Source: Sphingomonas lycopersici
GTDB lineage: Bacteria; Pseudomonadota; Alphaproteobacteria; Sphingomonadales; Sphingomonadaceae
Direction of reading: 5' to 3'
NCBI RefSeq assembly: GCF_026130605.1
Contig: NZ_JANFAU010000001.1
Location: 731,716-795,715, forward strand
DNA length: 64,000 bases
Both the position numbers and the translations under genes were made by a program. The notes under the pieces were generated by a model. That model ran no database searches and was not told the DNA's origin. It was given only the letters and a program-made list of their open reading frames with translations. Position 1 is the first letter of the stretch. Each line of letters opens with the position of its first letter. Positions 48,423-56,723 of this stretch are shown piece by piece.

Positions 48423-49988
48423 TCAGTTCACCATTCGCGCGCCATCACGCCAATAGCCGGCGCGCAGCGCGTTCTTGTCCATCTTGCCGGCGGCGGTACG
48501 CGGTATCGCATCGACGAAGGAGACGCTCTTGGGGGCTTTCACCCCGCCGAGCCGGGCCTTGGCGTGGGCGATCACCGCCTGTTCGTCGGTCCCCTCGGCG
48601 ACGACGATGGCGTGGACCTGCTCGCCCCATTTGTCGTGCGGGATGCCGATCACGGCGCATTCGCGGACCGCGGCGAGCTCGGTGATCGCCGCCTCCACCT
48701 CGGCGGTGAAGACGTTGAAGCCGCCGGTGACGACCATGTCCTTCTTGCGGTCGACGATATAATAATAGCCGTCCGCATCGCGATAGGCGACGTCGCCGGT
48801 ATGGTGCCAGCCGAACTGGCGCGCCTCGGCAGTTGCGGCGGGCAGCTCGAAATATTCCTTCGAGACGAGCACCCCGCGCACGACAATCTCGCCGCGCTGC
48901 CCGTCGGGGAGCAGCCGGCCGTCGTCGTCCATGATCGCGACCTGCACCGAACGGGTCGGCCGGCCGCAGCTCGCCAGCCGCTCGGGATGATCGCCTGCCG
49001 CCGCGGCCGCGACCGTTTCGGGCGGTAGCCAGGTGGTGATCATCGGCGATTCGACCTGGCCATAGGCCTGGCACATGCACGGGCCGAACACCTCGACCGC
49101 ACGGCGCAATTTCTCCGGCGAGACGGGGGAGCCGACGAGGATGAAGACGCGCAGCGATGAGACGTCGGGCAAGGCCTGTTCCGCCGCCTCGAGCAGCCCG
49201 TAGAGCGCGGTCGGCGGGAGGTACATATGCGTCACGCGATGCTCGGCGATCGCGCGCAGCACCGCCGGCGCGTCGAAGCCGGGCAGGATCACCTGCGTCG
49301 CGCCGAGCGCGAGCGTGCCCAGCGCGACCGGCCCGGCGGCGTGGGTGATCGGCGCGACCACCAGCGAGACCGGGGCGTGGGTGCGTCCGTCGACCGCCGC
49401 GCCGAGCGTCTCCAGCATCGTCCCCCAGCCGAGGTTGGTGACGACGACGCCCTTCGACGGCCCGGTCGTCCCGCCGGTGGGGAACAGCCCGACGACGTCG
49501 TGCGGCGCGCCGAACGGATCGGAGAAATCGGGCAGGTCGGCGTCGGGCGCACCCGCGACCAGATCGTCGAGCGAGGCGTCGCCGTCCATCGCGCGATCGA
49601 GGCAGATGCACTGCGTGAGGCTCGGCACGCGCGCGCGCAGCAGCGCGACGTCCGCCGCCATGCTTGAGTGGTAGAACAGCCAGCCGCAGCGGACATAGTT
49701 GAGATAGGCGGCATTGGCATCGATCGCGTTGCGCGTGTTGACCGGCACCCATTGGCCGTTGGCGCGCCAGATCGCGAGCAGCGCGATCATGATCGCCGCG
49801 CTGTTCGGACCATAGAGCGCGGCGGGCTGCTGGCTGGAGAAACCCGCGGCATGCATCGCCACCGCGATCCGCTCGGTCCGCGCCTTGACCTCGGCGAAGG
49901 TGAAGCGTTCGCCGGTCGCTGCGTCGATCAGCGCCGCGCGGCCGGGCGCGCGGTCATGCCCGCGGTCGAAATAGTCGATCGAGCGCAT
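48423..49988 (-). CDS. Acyl-CoA synthetase / AMP-dependent aryl acid-CoA ligase
   Basis: A 521-residue ANL-superfamily ligase with the phosphate-binding motif FPTGGTTGPSKGV, the AYGQVESP A5 region, WHHTGDVAYRDADGYYYIVDRKKDMVVTGG (A7-A8) and the catalytic Lys near the C-terminus in RTAAGKMDK. It activates a carboxylic acid as an adenylate and forms its CoA thioester. The family includes feruloyl-CoA synthetase and medium-chain ligases. It starts two bases after the GST stop and is part of the operon with two GSTs, a PQQ dehydrogenase and an amidohydrolase. An aroyl or arylpropanoid acid made from the ether-cleavage product is the likely substrate class. Confidence 0.87.
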   Translation of the reverse strand: MRSIDYFDRGHDRAPGRAALIDAATGERFTFAEVKARTERIAVAMHAAGFSSQQPAALYGPNSAAIMIALLAIWRANGQWVPVNTRNAIDANAAYLNYVRCGWLFYHSSMAADVALLRARVPSLTQCICLDRAMDGDASLDDLVAGAPDADLPDFSDPFGAPHDVVGLFPTGGTTGPSKGVVVTNLGWGTMLETLGAAVDGRTHAPVSLVVAPITHAAGPVALGTLALGATQVILPGFDAPAVLRAIAEHRVTHMYLPPTALYGLLEAAEQALPDVSSLRVFILVGSPVSPEKLRRAVEVFGPCMCQAYGQVESPMITTWLPPETVAAAAAGDHPERLASCGRPTRSVQVAIMDDDGRLLPDGQRGEIVVRGVLVSKEYFELPAATAEARQFGWHHTGDVAYRDADGYYYIVDRKKDMVVTGGFNVFTAEVEAAITELAAVRECAVIGIPHDKWGEQVHAIVVAEGTDEQAVIAHAKARLGGVKAPKSVSFVDAIPRTAAGKMDKNALRAGYWRDGARMVN

Positions 49989-49989
49989 G

Positions 49990-50739
49990 TCAGCCCCAGC
50001 GGTTGATTTCAGGGCCCGGCGCCCACATTGTTTCCGGCGCGGCGACCGTGGCGAGCGCGAGCGCCCGCGCGACCGCGGGCCGTGCTCTTACCCGGGCAAG
50101 CCACGCCTCGGTCAGCGGCTTGCCGGCAAAGGCATCCGGCACCAGCGCGGGCATCCCGGCGAGCCAGGCGTAGCTTTCGAGATCGGCGATGCTGAAATCG
50201 CCCATCAGCCAGTCCCGCCCATCGGCGAGCTGCGCTTCGATCTTCTCCACCGCGAGCGTGATCTTGGTGCGGCTGTCGGCAAGCTTCGCCGGATCGAACC
50301 GCCCCGCCGTCGCGTCGCGCCAGCGTTCGGCGAGATCGGCGCTGGCGATCCCCGCGGGCACCGTTTGCGGCGGGCCGGCGGCAAGGCCGAGATAGGCAGC
50401 GGCGGGCGCCACGCGCTCGATCACATAGCGGCACCACGCCATCATCTGCCACCGCGCATAGGGATCGGCCGGGCGCAATGCCGGGCCGGTGCCGGTATCG
50501 TCGAGATAGCAGGCGAGGAACACGCTGTCGGCCATCGCCACGCCGTCCGCCACCAGCACGGGGCCTTCGCCCTCGATCGATTGCGCGACCTCGAAGGCGT
50601 GCGGCACGCGATCGCCGTGGCGCTCCCCGGCGGCGAGATCGACGCGCGCCAGCGTCACATCCGCCTCTTTCTCGAAGGCGGCGGCGAGAACGGTGAGCGA
50701 CGGGCCGTTGGGCTCGCCATGATAGAGAATCGCGCTCAT
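49990..50739 (-). CDS. Glutathione S-transferase, candidate second subunit of a heterodimeric beta-etherase
   Basis: A 249-residue GST that has lost much of the usual N-terminal consensus: LYHGEPNGPSLTVLAAAFEK stands where its neighbour has LYHWEPNANSGKPMLALFEK, and the domain then diverges, with ADGVAMADSVFLACYLDD in the glutathione-contact strand. The C-terminal domain keeps DWLMGDFSIADLESYAWL. Its ATG overlaps the stop of the GST gene at 50736 (ATGA), so the two are made together. In N. aromaticivorans the heterodimeric beta-etherase BaeAB is, as I recall, encoded by adjacent GST genes. Tight coupling and asymmetric degeneration suggest the same design here. Independent function is possible. 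Confidence 0.82.
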   Translation of the reverse strand: MSAILYHGEPNGPSLTVLAAAFEKEADVTLARVDLAAGERHGDRVPHAFEVAQSIEGEGPVLVADGVAMADSVFLACYLDDTGTGPALRPADPYARWQMMAWCRYVIERVAPAAAYLGLAAGPPQTVPAGIASADLAERWRDATAGRFDPAKLADSRTKITLAVEKIEAQLADGRDWLMGDFSIADLESYAWLAGMPALVPDAFAGKPLTEAWLARVRARPAVARALALATVAAPETMWAPGPEINRWG

Positions 50740-51512
50740 GCCGGTTCGCTCTCCAGGATGGTGACGCGCCGCGCCATGTCGGTGCGGCCCAATGCCCAGC
50801 ACGCCTTGGTCGCCGGGCGGGCGTAGATCGCGCGCAGCCAGCGCATGATGTTGGGGGTCAGCGTGTCGTTCGACAGCGCGGGCTGCGACAGCGGCAGCGC
50901 ATAAGCGAGGTTGAAGCCGTTGATGTCGGCGAGGCTGTAGTGATCGGAGGCGAGCCATTCGCGCTGCCCTAGCGCCTCCTCCAGATAGCCGATGCCCAGC
51001 GCGACGCGGCGCTGCGATTCGGCCATTTCCTCGGGCGGAAACGCACCCGAGATCGCCTTGCGCCACGCGACGCGCCGCTCGGGCATCGGGATGCGCTCGA
51101 TCGCTTGCTCGAGCTCCGCCGGATCGCGGCTCCTGACCGACGGGCCGACGAACACGCTCCACCCGATCATCGAGAAGCTGGGCGCGAGCCACTGGTCCAT
51201 GAACTTCATCCACCAGCGCACGCGCCACGCATCTTTCGCGTCGGCCGGCATCAGCCGCGGACCGGGAAACGCCTCGTCGACATATTCCATGATCGCGGTG
51301 GATTCGGTCAGTACGAGATCGCCGTGGGTCATCGCCGGGATCGTGCCCGCGGGGTTGATCGCCAGATAGTCGGGGCGGTGCTGGTCGAAATTGAGCAGAT
51401 CGAGATAATGACTGTCGAAAGCGACGCCCTTCTCGAACAGGGCGAGCATCGGCTTGCCCGAATTCGCATTGGGTTCCCAATGGTATAATGTGACGCCGCT
51501 GGTTGCGCTCAT
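50736..51512 (-). CDS. Glutathione S-transferase, candidate catalytic subunit of a heterodimeric beta-etherase
   Basis: A 258-residue LigF-like GST: LYHWEPNANSGKPMLALFEK, INPAGTIPAMTHGD, LTESTAIMEYVDEAFP and LASDHYSLADINGFNLAY. The ANSGKP segment aligns with the ANSLKP of LigF and keeps the Ser. The WMKFMDQWLAPSFSMIGW segment resembles the LigF region WTKWVDEYFCWCVSTIGW. I chose the ATG at 51512; the extension beyond it is not conserved. It is 68 bases downstream of the TonB receptor stop and overlaps the next GST gene. A beta-etherase acting on a substrate or enantiomer different from that of LigF is the favoured reading. Confidence 0.83.
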   Translation of the reverse strand: MSATSGVTLYHWEPNANSGKPMLALFEKGVAFDSHYLDLLNFDQHRPDYLAINPAGTIPAMTHGDLVLTESTAIMEYVDEAFPGPRLMPADAKDAWRVRWWMKFMDQWLAPSFSMIGWSVFVGPSVRSRDPAELEQAIERIPMPERRVAWRKAISGAFPPEEMAESQRRVALGIGYLEEALGQREWLASDHYSLADINGFNLAYALPLSQPALSNDTLTPNIMRWLRAIYARPATKACWALGRTDMARRVTILESEPA

Positions 51513-51580
51513 TGCATGATCCCGAAAAGCTGCGGTGGCCGGTTCCGGCGGGGCGCGTGGTACGCCCCGCGCGGGCCGGA

Positions 51581-53953
51581 TCAGAACGTCTTCTTCACCG
51601 TCAGCATCCATTCGCGCGGCCGGCCGATCTGCTGATAGGCGGTGCCGGAGAAGGAGTAGACCGAGGCGAACATCGAATTATAGTAATATTTGTCGAACAG
51701 ATTGGTGACCGAGGCCGAGAACTCCAGGTCTTCCTTGCTATTGCGCCACGTCAGCCGCGCATTGACCAGCGAATAGGCCGGCAGATAATAAGCAAAGCCG
51801 AGCGCGCGGCCGGTGAACTGCCGGTCGTTATACGTATAATCGACGCGCGGAGTGATGCTGCCGGCATTGCCGCCGAGTTGCGCCTTATACTGGATCCCGG
51901 CGCTCGCCTGCCACGCGGGGGAGAACGTCGCCGGATCGCCGATGCGATAGTCGCTGCCCAGCGCCGCGGATACCGTGGTCAATCGCGAGTGGATGTAGCT
52001 CATCGACCCGTCGATGTTCAGCCCCGGGGTGGGGGTGGCGCTGATCTCCAGCTCGACGCCCTTGTTGCGCGCATTGCCGGCATTGGCGACCACGCCGCAA
52101 GGGCCGCCGCCATAGGCGGTGCAGTCGCGCAGCGGGAGCTGGATGTCCTTATATTCGTCGATATAGGCGGAAAGATTGAGGCGCAGCCGGCGATCGAACA
52201 GGTCGGTCTTGATGCCGATCTCGTAATTGGTCAGCGTCTCGGGCTTGAACGTGCCCTGCAGCGCCTGTTGCGCGGTGAACGGCCGCGCGCTGGTGCCGCC
52301 GCCCTTGAAGCCGGTGGAGATCGTTCCGTAGAGCAGCACCGCCGGGGAGAAGCGATAGTCGACCGAGGCGCGATAATCCACGCGGTCGCCGTCGAACTTC
52401 GCGGTCAGCCCGTTGAGCGCGCCGAGCCCGAATGCGGCGGCAAGACCGCTCAGCGGCGAGCCATCCGGGTTGACGCGGACGAACGTATAATCCTTGTGTT
52501 CCTTCGTGTAGCGGATGCCGCCGGTCAGCGTCAGCCCCTCGATACCGGGGTGGATGATCGCGGTGGCGAAGGCGGCCTTGCTGTTCGCGTTGACCGGATC
52601 ATTGCCCATGAAGGTAAGATACGCGCCCGGCACGATATAGCCGATGTTCTGCAGCGTGAAATAGGTCGTCTTCTGCGACGAATAATAGCCGCCGATCGTC
52701 CATTCCACCGCGCGATCGAGGAAGGCGCCGTTGAGCCGGACTTCCTGGCTGAAGAAATGGTGGCGCAGCCGGTTGAAGCCGCCGGCTTCCTTGCGCGTAT
52801 TGGGGTCGCCCGGGGTCGATTCGACGCCCGGCGAGAAATCGTCGTCGGTGCCGAAGGTCGCGGTATAGGCGCGATAGGCGGTGATCGAGTTGAGCGACAG
52901 ATCGTCGGCGAGCTTGAACACCGCGTTCAGCGATCCGCCACCGCCCTTGAACTGATTGGTGTGCTGGAAATTATAGCCCTTGGTGCTGAAGTCCGCGAAA
53001 GTGCAGTAACGCCCGCAGAGATAATTGGGATTGGTCGAATAAGTGGTGACTTCGGGCGCGTTGGTCTGGTTCTGGTAGGTATAGTCGCCCGACAAGGTGA
53101 TATCCACCGCGTCGCTGGGGTTCCAGCGCAACTGGCCGCGCAGGCCTTTATAATCGGTCTCGCCCAGCTTATCGACGGTGCAGGTCCCGGCGGCGCGGGT
53201 GGCCGCGATATTCTCCGGATTGCCCGGCCGGGCGCAGCCGTAGTCGACCAGATCGACGAAGCCGTCCTGCCGCTTGAAGACGCCCGCGACGCGGCCGAAC
53301 AAGGTGTCGGTGATCTTGAAATCGGCGCTGCCGCGCAGGTTGATCGCGTTGCGCGCGCCATAGCCGGCCTCGACATAGCCGCCCTCATTGGCGTCGGGCC
53401 GCTTGGAATAGAGCTTGATCGCGCCACCTTCGGAATTGCGACCGGCGAGCGTGCCCTGCGGCCCGCGCAGGATTTCGACGCGGTCGAGATCGAGCAGGTC
53501 GAACACCCCGCCGGTCAGCGTCGCATAATAAACGTCGTCGATGTAGAGCCCGACGCCGGGCTCGTACGCCGGGTTGAAGTCGAACTGCCCGACGCCGCGG
53601 ATCGAGGCGCCGATCGACGGGCCGAATGCGCCGCCGGCGGGGACGACGACCACGCTGGGGGCCTGTTTCGCGACCTGGGTGATGTTGTTCTGGCTGCGCG
53701 CGTCCAGCATCATGCTGTCCACGGCGGTGATCGCCAGCGGCACGTCCTGCAGGCGCTGGTTGCGGAATTGCGCGGTGACGACGATGTCCTGCTGGCCGGT
53801 CGCCGGGGCTTCCGCCGCGGCGGGAGCCGCCGGCGCGGTGCCGGCGTCCTGCGCGAAGGCGGGCGCCGCGATCGCCAGCGTGGACAGAAGGGCGGCGGTC
53901 GAGGCCGAGGCGCGCAGCCCCGCCGTCAGACGCTTGTGGGTGAGATGGTGCAT
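51581..53953 (-). CDS. TonB-dependent outer-membrane receptor
   Basis: A 790-residue receptor with a signal peptide (hydrophobic run ending AAPAFAQ), QDIVVTAQFRNQRLQDVPLA, plug motifs VEILRGPQGTLAGRNSEGG, and a barrel ending in Phe. It is paralogous to the receptor at 24603. The ATG at 53953 has AGGAGAGGAA upstream; an in-frame start at 53986 is less likely. It heads a minus-strand operon encoding two GSTs, an acyl-CoA synthetase, a PQQ dehydrogenase, an amidohydrolase and an SDR, so it probably imports an aryl-ether dimer or related aromatic. Two motif C copies lie in the 233-base upstream gap. Confidence 0.92.
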   Translation of the reverse strand: MHHLTHKRLTAGLRASASTAALLSTLAIAAPAFAQDAGTAPAAPAAAEAPATGQQDIVVTAQFRNQRLQDVPLAITAVDSMMLDARSQNNITQVAKQAPSVVVVPAGGAFGPSIGASIRGVGQFDFNPAYEPGVGLYIDDVYYATLTGGVFDLLDLDRVEILRGPQGTLAGRNSEGGAIKLYSKRPDANEGGYVEAGYGARNAINLRGSADFKITDTLFGRVAGVFKRQDGFVDLVDYGCARPGNPENIAATRAAGTCTVDKLGETDYKGLRGQLRWNPSDAVDITLSGDYTYQNQTNAPEVTTYSTNPNYLCGRYCTFADFSTKGYNFQHTNQFKGGGGSLNAVFKLADDLSLNSITAYRAYTATFGTDDDFSPGVESTPGDPNTRKEAGGFNRLRHHFFSQEVRLNGAFLDRAVEWTIGGYYSSQKTTYFTLQNIGYIVPGAYLTFMGNDPVNANSKAAFATAIIHPGIEGLTLTGGIRYTKEHKDYTFVRVNPDGSPLSGLAAAFGLGALNGLTAKFDGDRVDYRASVDYRFSPAVLLYGTISTGFKGGGTSARPFTAQQALQGTFKPETLTNYEIGIKTDLFDRRLRLNLSAYIDEYKDIQLPLRDCTAYGGGPCGVVANAGNARNKGVELEISATPTPGLNIDGSMSYIHSRLTTVSAALGSDYRIGDPATFSPAWQASAGIQYKAQLGGNAGSITPRVDYTYNDRQFTGRALGFAYYLPAYSLVNARLTWRNSKEDLEFSASVTNLFDKYYYNSMFASVYSFSGTAYQQIGRPREWMLTVKKTF

Positions 53954-54038
53954 CGCAGTTCCTCTCCTGATGCGGGGCGGACCCAAGCTCCACGGCCGGC
54001 CCTTCCCCCGAAGACGCGTGACGTTGCGTGCTTCGTTT

Positions 54039-54056
54039 GTGAGTTAGGCATACAGT
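54039..54056 (+). promoter_or_regulatory. Motif C site upstream of TonB receptor
   Basis: GTGAGTTAGGCATACAGT matches the 61473 copy at 12 of 18 positions, with the core GCATACA intact. It lies 86 bases upstream of the receptor ATG at 53953 in the divergent region. Confidence 0.35.
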
Positions 54057-54146
54057 TTCGTAGGTGACAAGGAGTAGGCGAACTACCACCATAACCGCTG
54101 ACAGCCTGTGCGGCCGCGCTTGCGTGCTGCGCCTTCGCCCCGCACA

Positions 54147-54164
54147 ATAGTAAGCAAAACAAAC
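54147..54164 (-). promoter_or_regulatory. Motif C site upstream of the CmcJ-like gene
   Basis: On the minus strand GTTTGTTTTGCTTACTAT matches the 61473 copy at 14 of 18 positions. It lies 23 bases upstream of the CmcJ-like ATG at 54187. With 54039 it gives two oppositely oriented sites in one divergent promoter region. Confidence 0.45.
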
Positions 54165-54186
54165 AATGGATTTGGGAGACGCGGCG

Positions 54187-54978
54187 ATGCGGGCGGCGAT
54201 CAATTATGTGGCGCGCGGGCAGGGGCGGATGCGCTATTTCGCCAACGATTCCCGGCGCGACACCGTTGTGCTGGCGCCGGAGGTGATGGCGATTACCGAT
54301 TCGCGCGGGTTGGCGACAGGGCTGGACCGCGAGGGCTTCGCGCTCGTGAAGCATTGCAGCGCGGTAGCGGATTTCGCTGATAGTGAGGCGGTGGCGCGCG
54401 TCTATCCCGCGGAGATCGAGCGGTTGATCGCCGAGCTCGCCGGCGCCGACGCAGTGGTGGTGACGGGCGCGGGGGTGCTGCGTTTTGCGGAGCGTTCGGC
54501 GCAGTCCGGCGCGCTGGACAATTCGCGACCCGCACGGTTCGCGCATGTCGACGTGTCGGATGTCGCCGCCGCGCAATTCGCCGATCGCGCGCGCCCGGCG
54601 GATCGCGCCGCGCCGCGCCGGACCGCGCATTACAATGTCTGGCGTGCGATCTCCCCCGCGCCGCAGGACGTGCCGCTCGCTTTATGCGACGCGCGGACGG
54701 TGGCGGCGGGCGATCTGTTGCCGGCGGACGCGATATTCGATCGCGACGGCGCCGACGTCTGGTCGTTCGAGGGGCTGCTCGCGGCGCATTTGCCGGCGCA
54801 TCGCTGGCATTGGTTCTCCGATCTCACCCGCGACGAGGCGATCGTGTTCAAGACCAACGACAGCGACGCCGGCCATGCGCATTGCGTGCCGCATGTCGCG
54901 TTCGACAACCCCGACTGCCCCGCCGAAGCGCCGCCGCGCGCGTCGATCGAGATGCGCGCGATCGCCTATTGGTTTTAG
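54187..54978 (+). CDS. CmcJ/NvfI-like putative oxygenase, second paralogue
   Basis: A 263-residue relative of the protein at 38643. Common blocks are FAHVDVSDVAA (His-x-Asp), YNVWRAISPAPQDVPLALCD, LPAHRWHWFSDLTRDEAIVF, KTNDSDAGHAHCVPHVAFD and the terminal IEMRAIAYWF. The putative iron triad His-x-Asp plus late His is kept. I prefer the ATG at 54187 (GGGAG upstream) to the in-frame ATG at 54166. It diverges from the TonB/GST operon and is convergent, 2 bases apart, with a LigL-type SDR. The repeated association of this family with GST ether-cleavage genes is the main clue to its role, which is unknown. Confidence 0.7.
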   Translation: MRAAINYVARGQGRMRYFANDSRRDTVVLAPEVMAITDSRGLATGLDREGFALVKHCSAVADFADSEAVARVYPAEIERLIAELAGADAVVVTGAGVLRFAERSAQSGALDNSRPARFAHVDVSDVAAAQFADRARPADRAAPRRTAHYNVWRAISPAPQDVPLALCDARTVAAGDLLPADAIFDRDGADVWSFEGLLAAHLPAHRWHWFSDLTRDEAIVFKTNDSDAGHAHCVPHVAFDNPDCPAEAPPRASIEMRAIAYWF

Positions 54979-54980
54979 GG

Positions 54981-55907
54981 TCAGGTGAGATTCTCCAGCC
55001 CGATCGTCTTGCCGGCGAGCGCGGCGCGCGCGGCCTCGCGGCGGAGACGCTCGATCGCCAGCCGCGCCTCGGGTGCCGGCTCGTCGGGCAGCGCGGCGAT
55101 GCTGGTTTCGTAGATCTCGCGAAAATCCTCCGCGAATTCCGGATGGGTCAGGATCAGCGCGTCGCCGCGTGACATTCCTGCCAAGACCTTCTCACCGACC
55201 TCGAGCGGATCCATCCCCGCCTCGAACGCGGTGCCGAATTGTTCGAGCGTCGCGCGATCGGCCGGGGCAAAGCCGCTGTCGCCGAAAACATCGGGCCGCT
55301 TGAGCGCGCTGCCCCAGGCGTCGGTACGGGTCAGCGCCGGGCAGACCAGCGCGCAATTGATGCCGTAAGGCGCGAGATTGTAGCGCAGGCTCTCGGTCAG
55401 CCCGCGCACCGCGAATTTGCTCGCGGTGTAGATTCCCGCCTGCGGGCCGGAGAGATAGGCGGCCATCGACGCGACGTTGACGACATGCCCGCCGGCGCCG
55501 GTGCGCTTCACCAGCGGCAGCAGCGCGACCAGCCCGTTGGCCACCCCGCCGAAATTGACCCCCATGATCCAGTCGTAATCGGCGTGGCTCGCTTCGTCGG
55601 TCGGCCCGAACACGCTGACCCCGGCGTTGTTGACCAGCACGTCGAGCCGCCCGAACGCGGCGTCGATCTCCTGCGCCACCGCGGCGAAGCGCGCGCGGTC
55701 GGTCACGTCGAGCGGCACGAATAATGGAGCTTCGCGCCCGCGCTCGGCGAACCAGCGCGCCGCCGCCGCGCGCCGTTCCTCGTCGCGATAGCTCAGCACC
55801 AGCCGCATCCCGGCGTCCGAAAAGGCGCGCGCGATGCCGAAGCCGATTCCCGATACCCCGCCCGTCACGAACGCCACCTTGCCGCGCCAGTCCTGCGTTT
55901 CGCCCAT
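54981..55907 (-). CDS. Short-chain dehydrogenase, LigL/LigN-type C-alpha dehydrogenase candidate
   Basis: A 308-residue SDR: FVTGGVSGIGFGIARAFS, VNNAGVSVFGP, ADYDWIMGVNFGGVANGLVA, Ser in NVASMAAYL and YTASKFAV. It shares the DYDWIMGVN-GV-NG block and the long C-terminal region with ILTHPEF seen in the SDR at 41342, placing it in the LigD/LigL/LigN group of benzylic-alcohol dehydrogenases. The ATG at 55907 has GAGGAAAT upstream. It diverges from a SnoaL-like gene with motif C in the gap. It could oxidise the other C-alpha enantiomer of lignin dimers, but other secondary alcohols cannot be excluded. Confidence 0.8.
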   Translation of the reverse strand: MGETQDWRGKVAFVTGGVSGIGFGIARAFSDAGMRLVLSYRDEERRAAAARWFAERGREAPLFVPLDVTDRARFAAVAQEIDAAFGRLDVLVNNAGVSVFGPTDEASHADYDWIMGVNFGGVANGLVALLPLVKRTGAGGHVVNVASMAAYLSGPQAGIYTASKFAVRGLTESLRYNLAPYGINCALVCPALTRTDAWGSALKRPDVFGDSGFAPADRATLEQFGTAFEAGMDPLEVGEKVLAGMSRGDALILTHPEFAEDFREIYETSIAALPDEPAPEARLAIERLRREAARAALAGKTIGLENLT

Positions 55908-55939
55908 GCCGATTTCCTCTCGCCAATCCACGATTATTC

Positions 55940-55957
55940 GTTAGTCTTGCATACAAA
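55940..55957 (+). promoter_or_regulatory. Motif C site between SDR and SnoaL-like genes
   Basis: GTTAGTCTTGCATACAAA matches the 61473 copy at 16 of 18 positions. It lies 33 bases from the SDR ATG and 20 bases from the SnoaL ATG, so it likely governs both. The region around it is AT-rich relative to the genes. Confidence 0.55.
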
Positions 55958-55976
55958 TACCGCGAGGGAGAGGATC

Positions 55977-56690
55977 ATGCCAGAGACGGATATCGCCGCG
56001 CTCGCGCAGCGGCTCGATGCGCTGGAGCATCGCATCGGCGAACTGGAGGACATCAACGCGATTCGCCGGCTGCACTGGGCCTATGGCTATTATATCGATT
56101 TCAACCTGCCCGATCAGGTGGCGGAGCTGTTCACCGATGATGGCGTGGTGGTGTTCCTGTCGGGCGAATATGTCGGCCATGCCGGTATCCGGCGGCTGTA
56201 CGGCGACTGGATTCAGCAGCGTTTCACCGGCGGCCGGCCGGGGCCGGTCGACGGGCTGCTGCTCGATCATTTTCAGATGCAGGACGTGATTACCGTCGCA
56301 CCCGACCGGCGCACCGCCAAGGGCCGGTTCCGCGGGATGCTGTTCGGCGGCTGGCACGATGATTTCCAGGACACACGCGAGGAAGGCATGCCGCAGCAGT
56401 TCATGGAAGCGGGCATTTACGAGAATGACTATGTGCGCGAGGATGGCGTGTGGAAGATCAGCCGCCTCGATTATATGATGCAATGGCAGGCGGATTATGA
56501 GGCGGGCTGGGCGCACACCACCGCGCATCTCCAACCCGCCGCGCGCACCTTTCCGGAAGACCCGATCGGCCCGGACCGGCTGCTCCCGGCGAGCCACCAC
56601 CGGCGGACCTGGCCGTATCGCCAGGACGTGCCGATGCATTTCGCGCATCCGCGCTTCGGCAAGATTCTCGCATCGGACGTGCGACGCTAG
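55977..56690 (+). CDS. SnoaL-like / NTF2-fold protein, large variant
   Basis: A 237-residue protein. Residues about 20-60 (LDALEHRIGELEDINAIRRLHWAYGYYIDF) form the NTF2 opening with a preceding coiled-coil-like helix, then LFTDDGVVVFLSGEYVG and WKISRLDYMMQWQADY. The extra C-terminal 70 residues are rich in His, Pro and Arg. This larger SnoaL type is common in sphingomonad aromatic clusters and is unassigned. The ATG at 55977 has GGGAGAGGATC upstream. It lies 33 bases before an AAHS permease gene, so the pair is probably an operon under motif C. A lyase, isomerase or binding role is possible. Confidence 0.75.
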   Translation: MPETDIAALAQRLDALEHRIGELEDINAIRRLHWAYGYYIDFNLPDQVAELFTDDGVVVFLSGEYVGHAGIRRLYGDWIQQRFTGGRPGPVDGLLLDHFQMQDVITVAPDRRTAKGRFRGMLFGGWHDDFQDTREEGMPQQFMEAGIYENDYVREDGVWKISRLDYMMQWQADYEAGWAHTTAHLQPAARTFPEDPIGPDRLLPASHHRRTWPYRQDVPMHFAHPRFGKILASDVRR

Positions 56691-56723
56691 CCAGCGCCTG
56701 TATCCAAGGGGAGGAAACCAGAG

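Noticed and set aside
49990..51512. Assignment of the tandem GSTs as LigE/LigP
   Set aside because: LigE/LigP have a different N-terminal pattern (LYDLQLESGCTISPYVW as I recall) and length; these proteins resemble LigF more, so only a BaeAB-like role is proposed.
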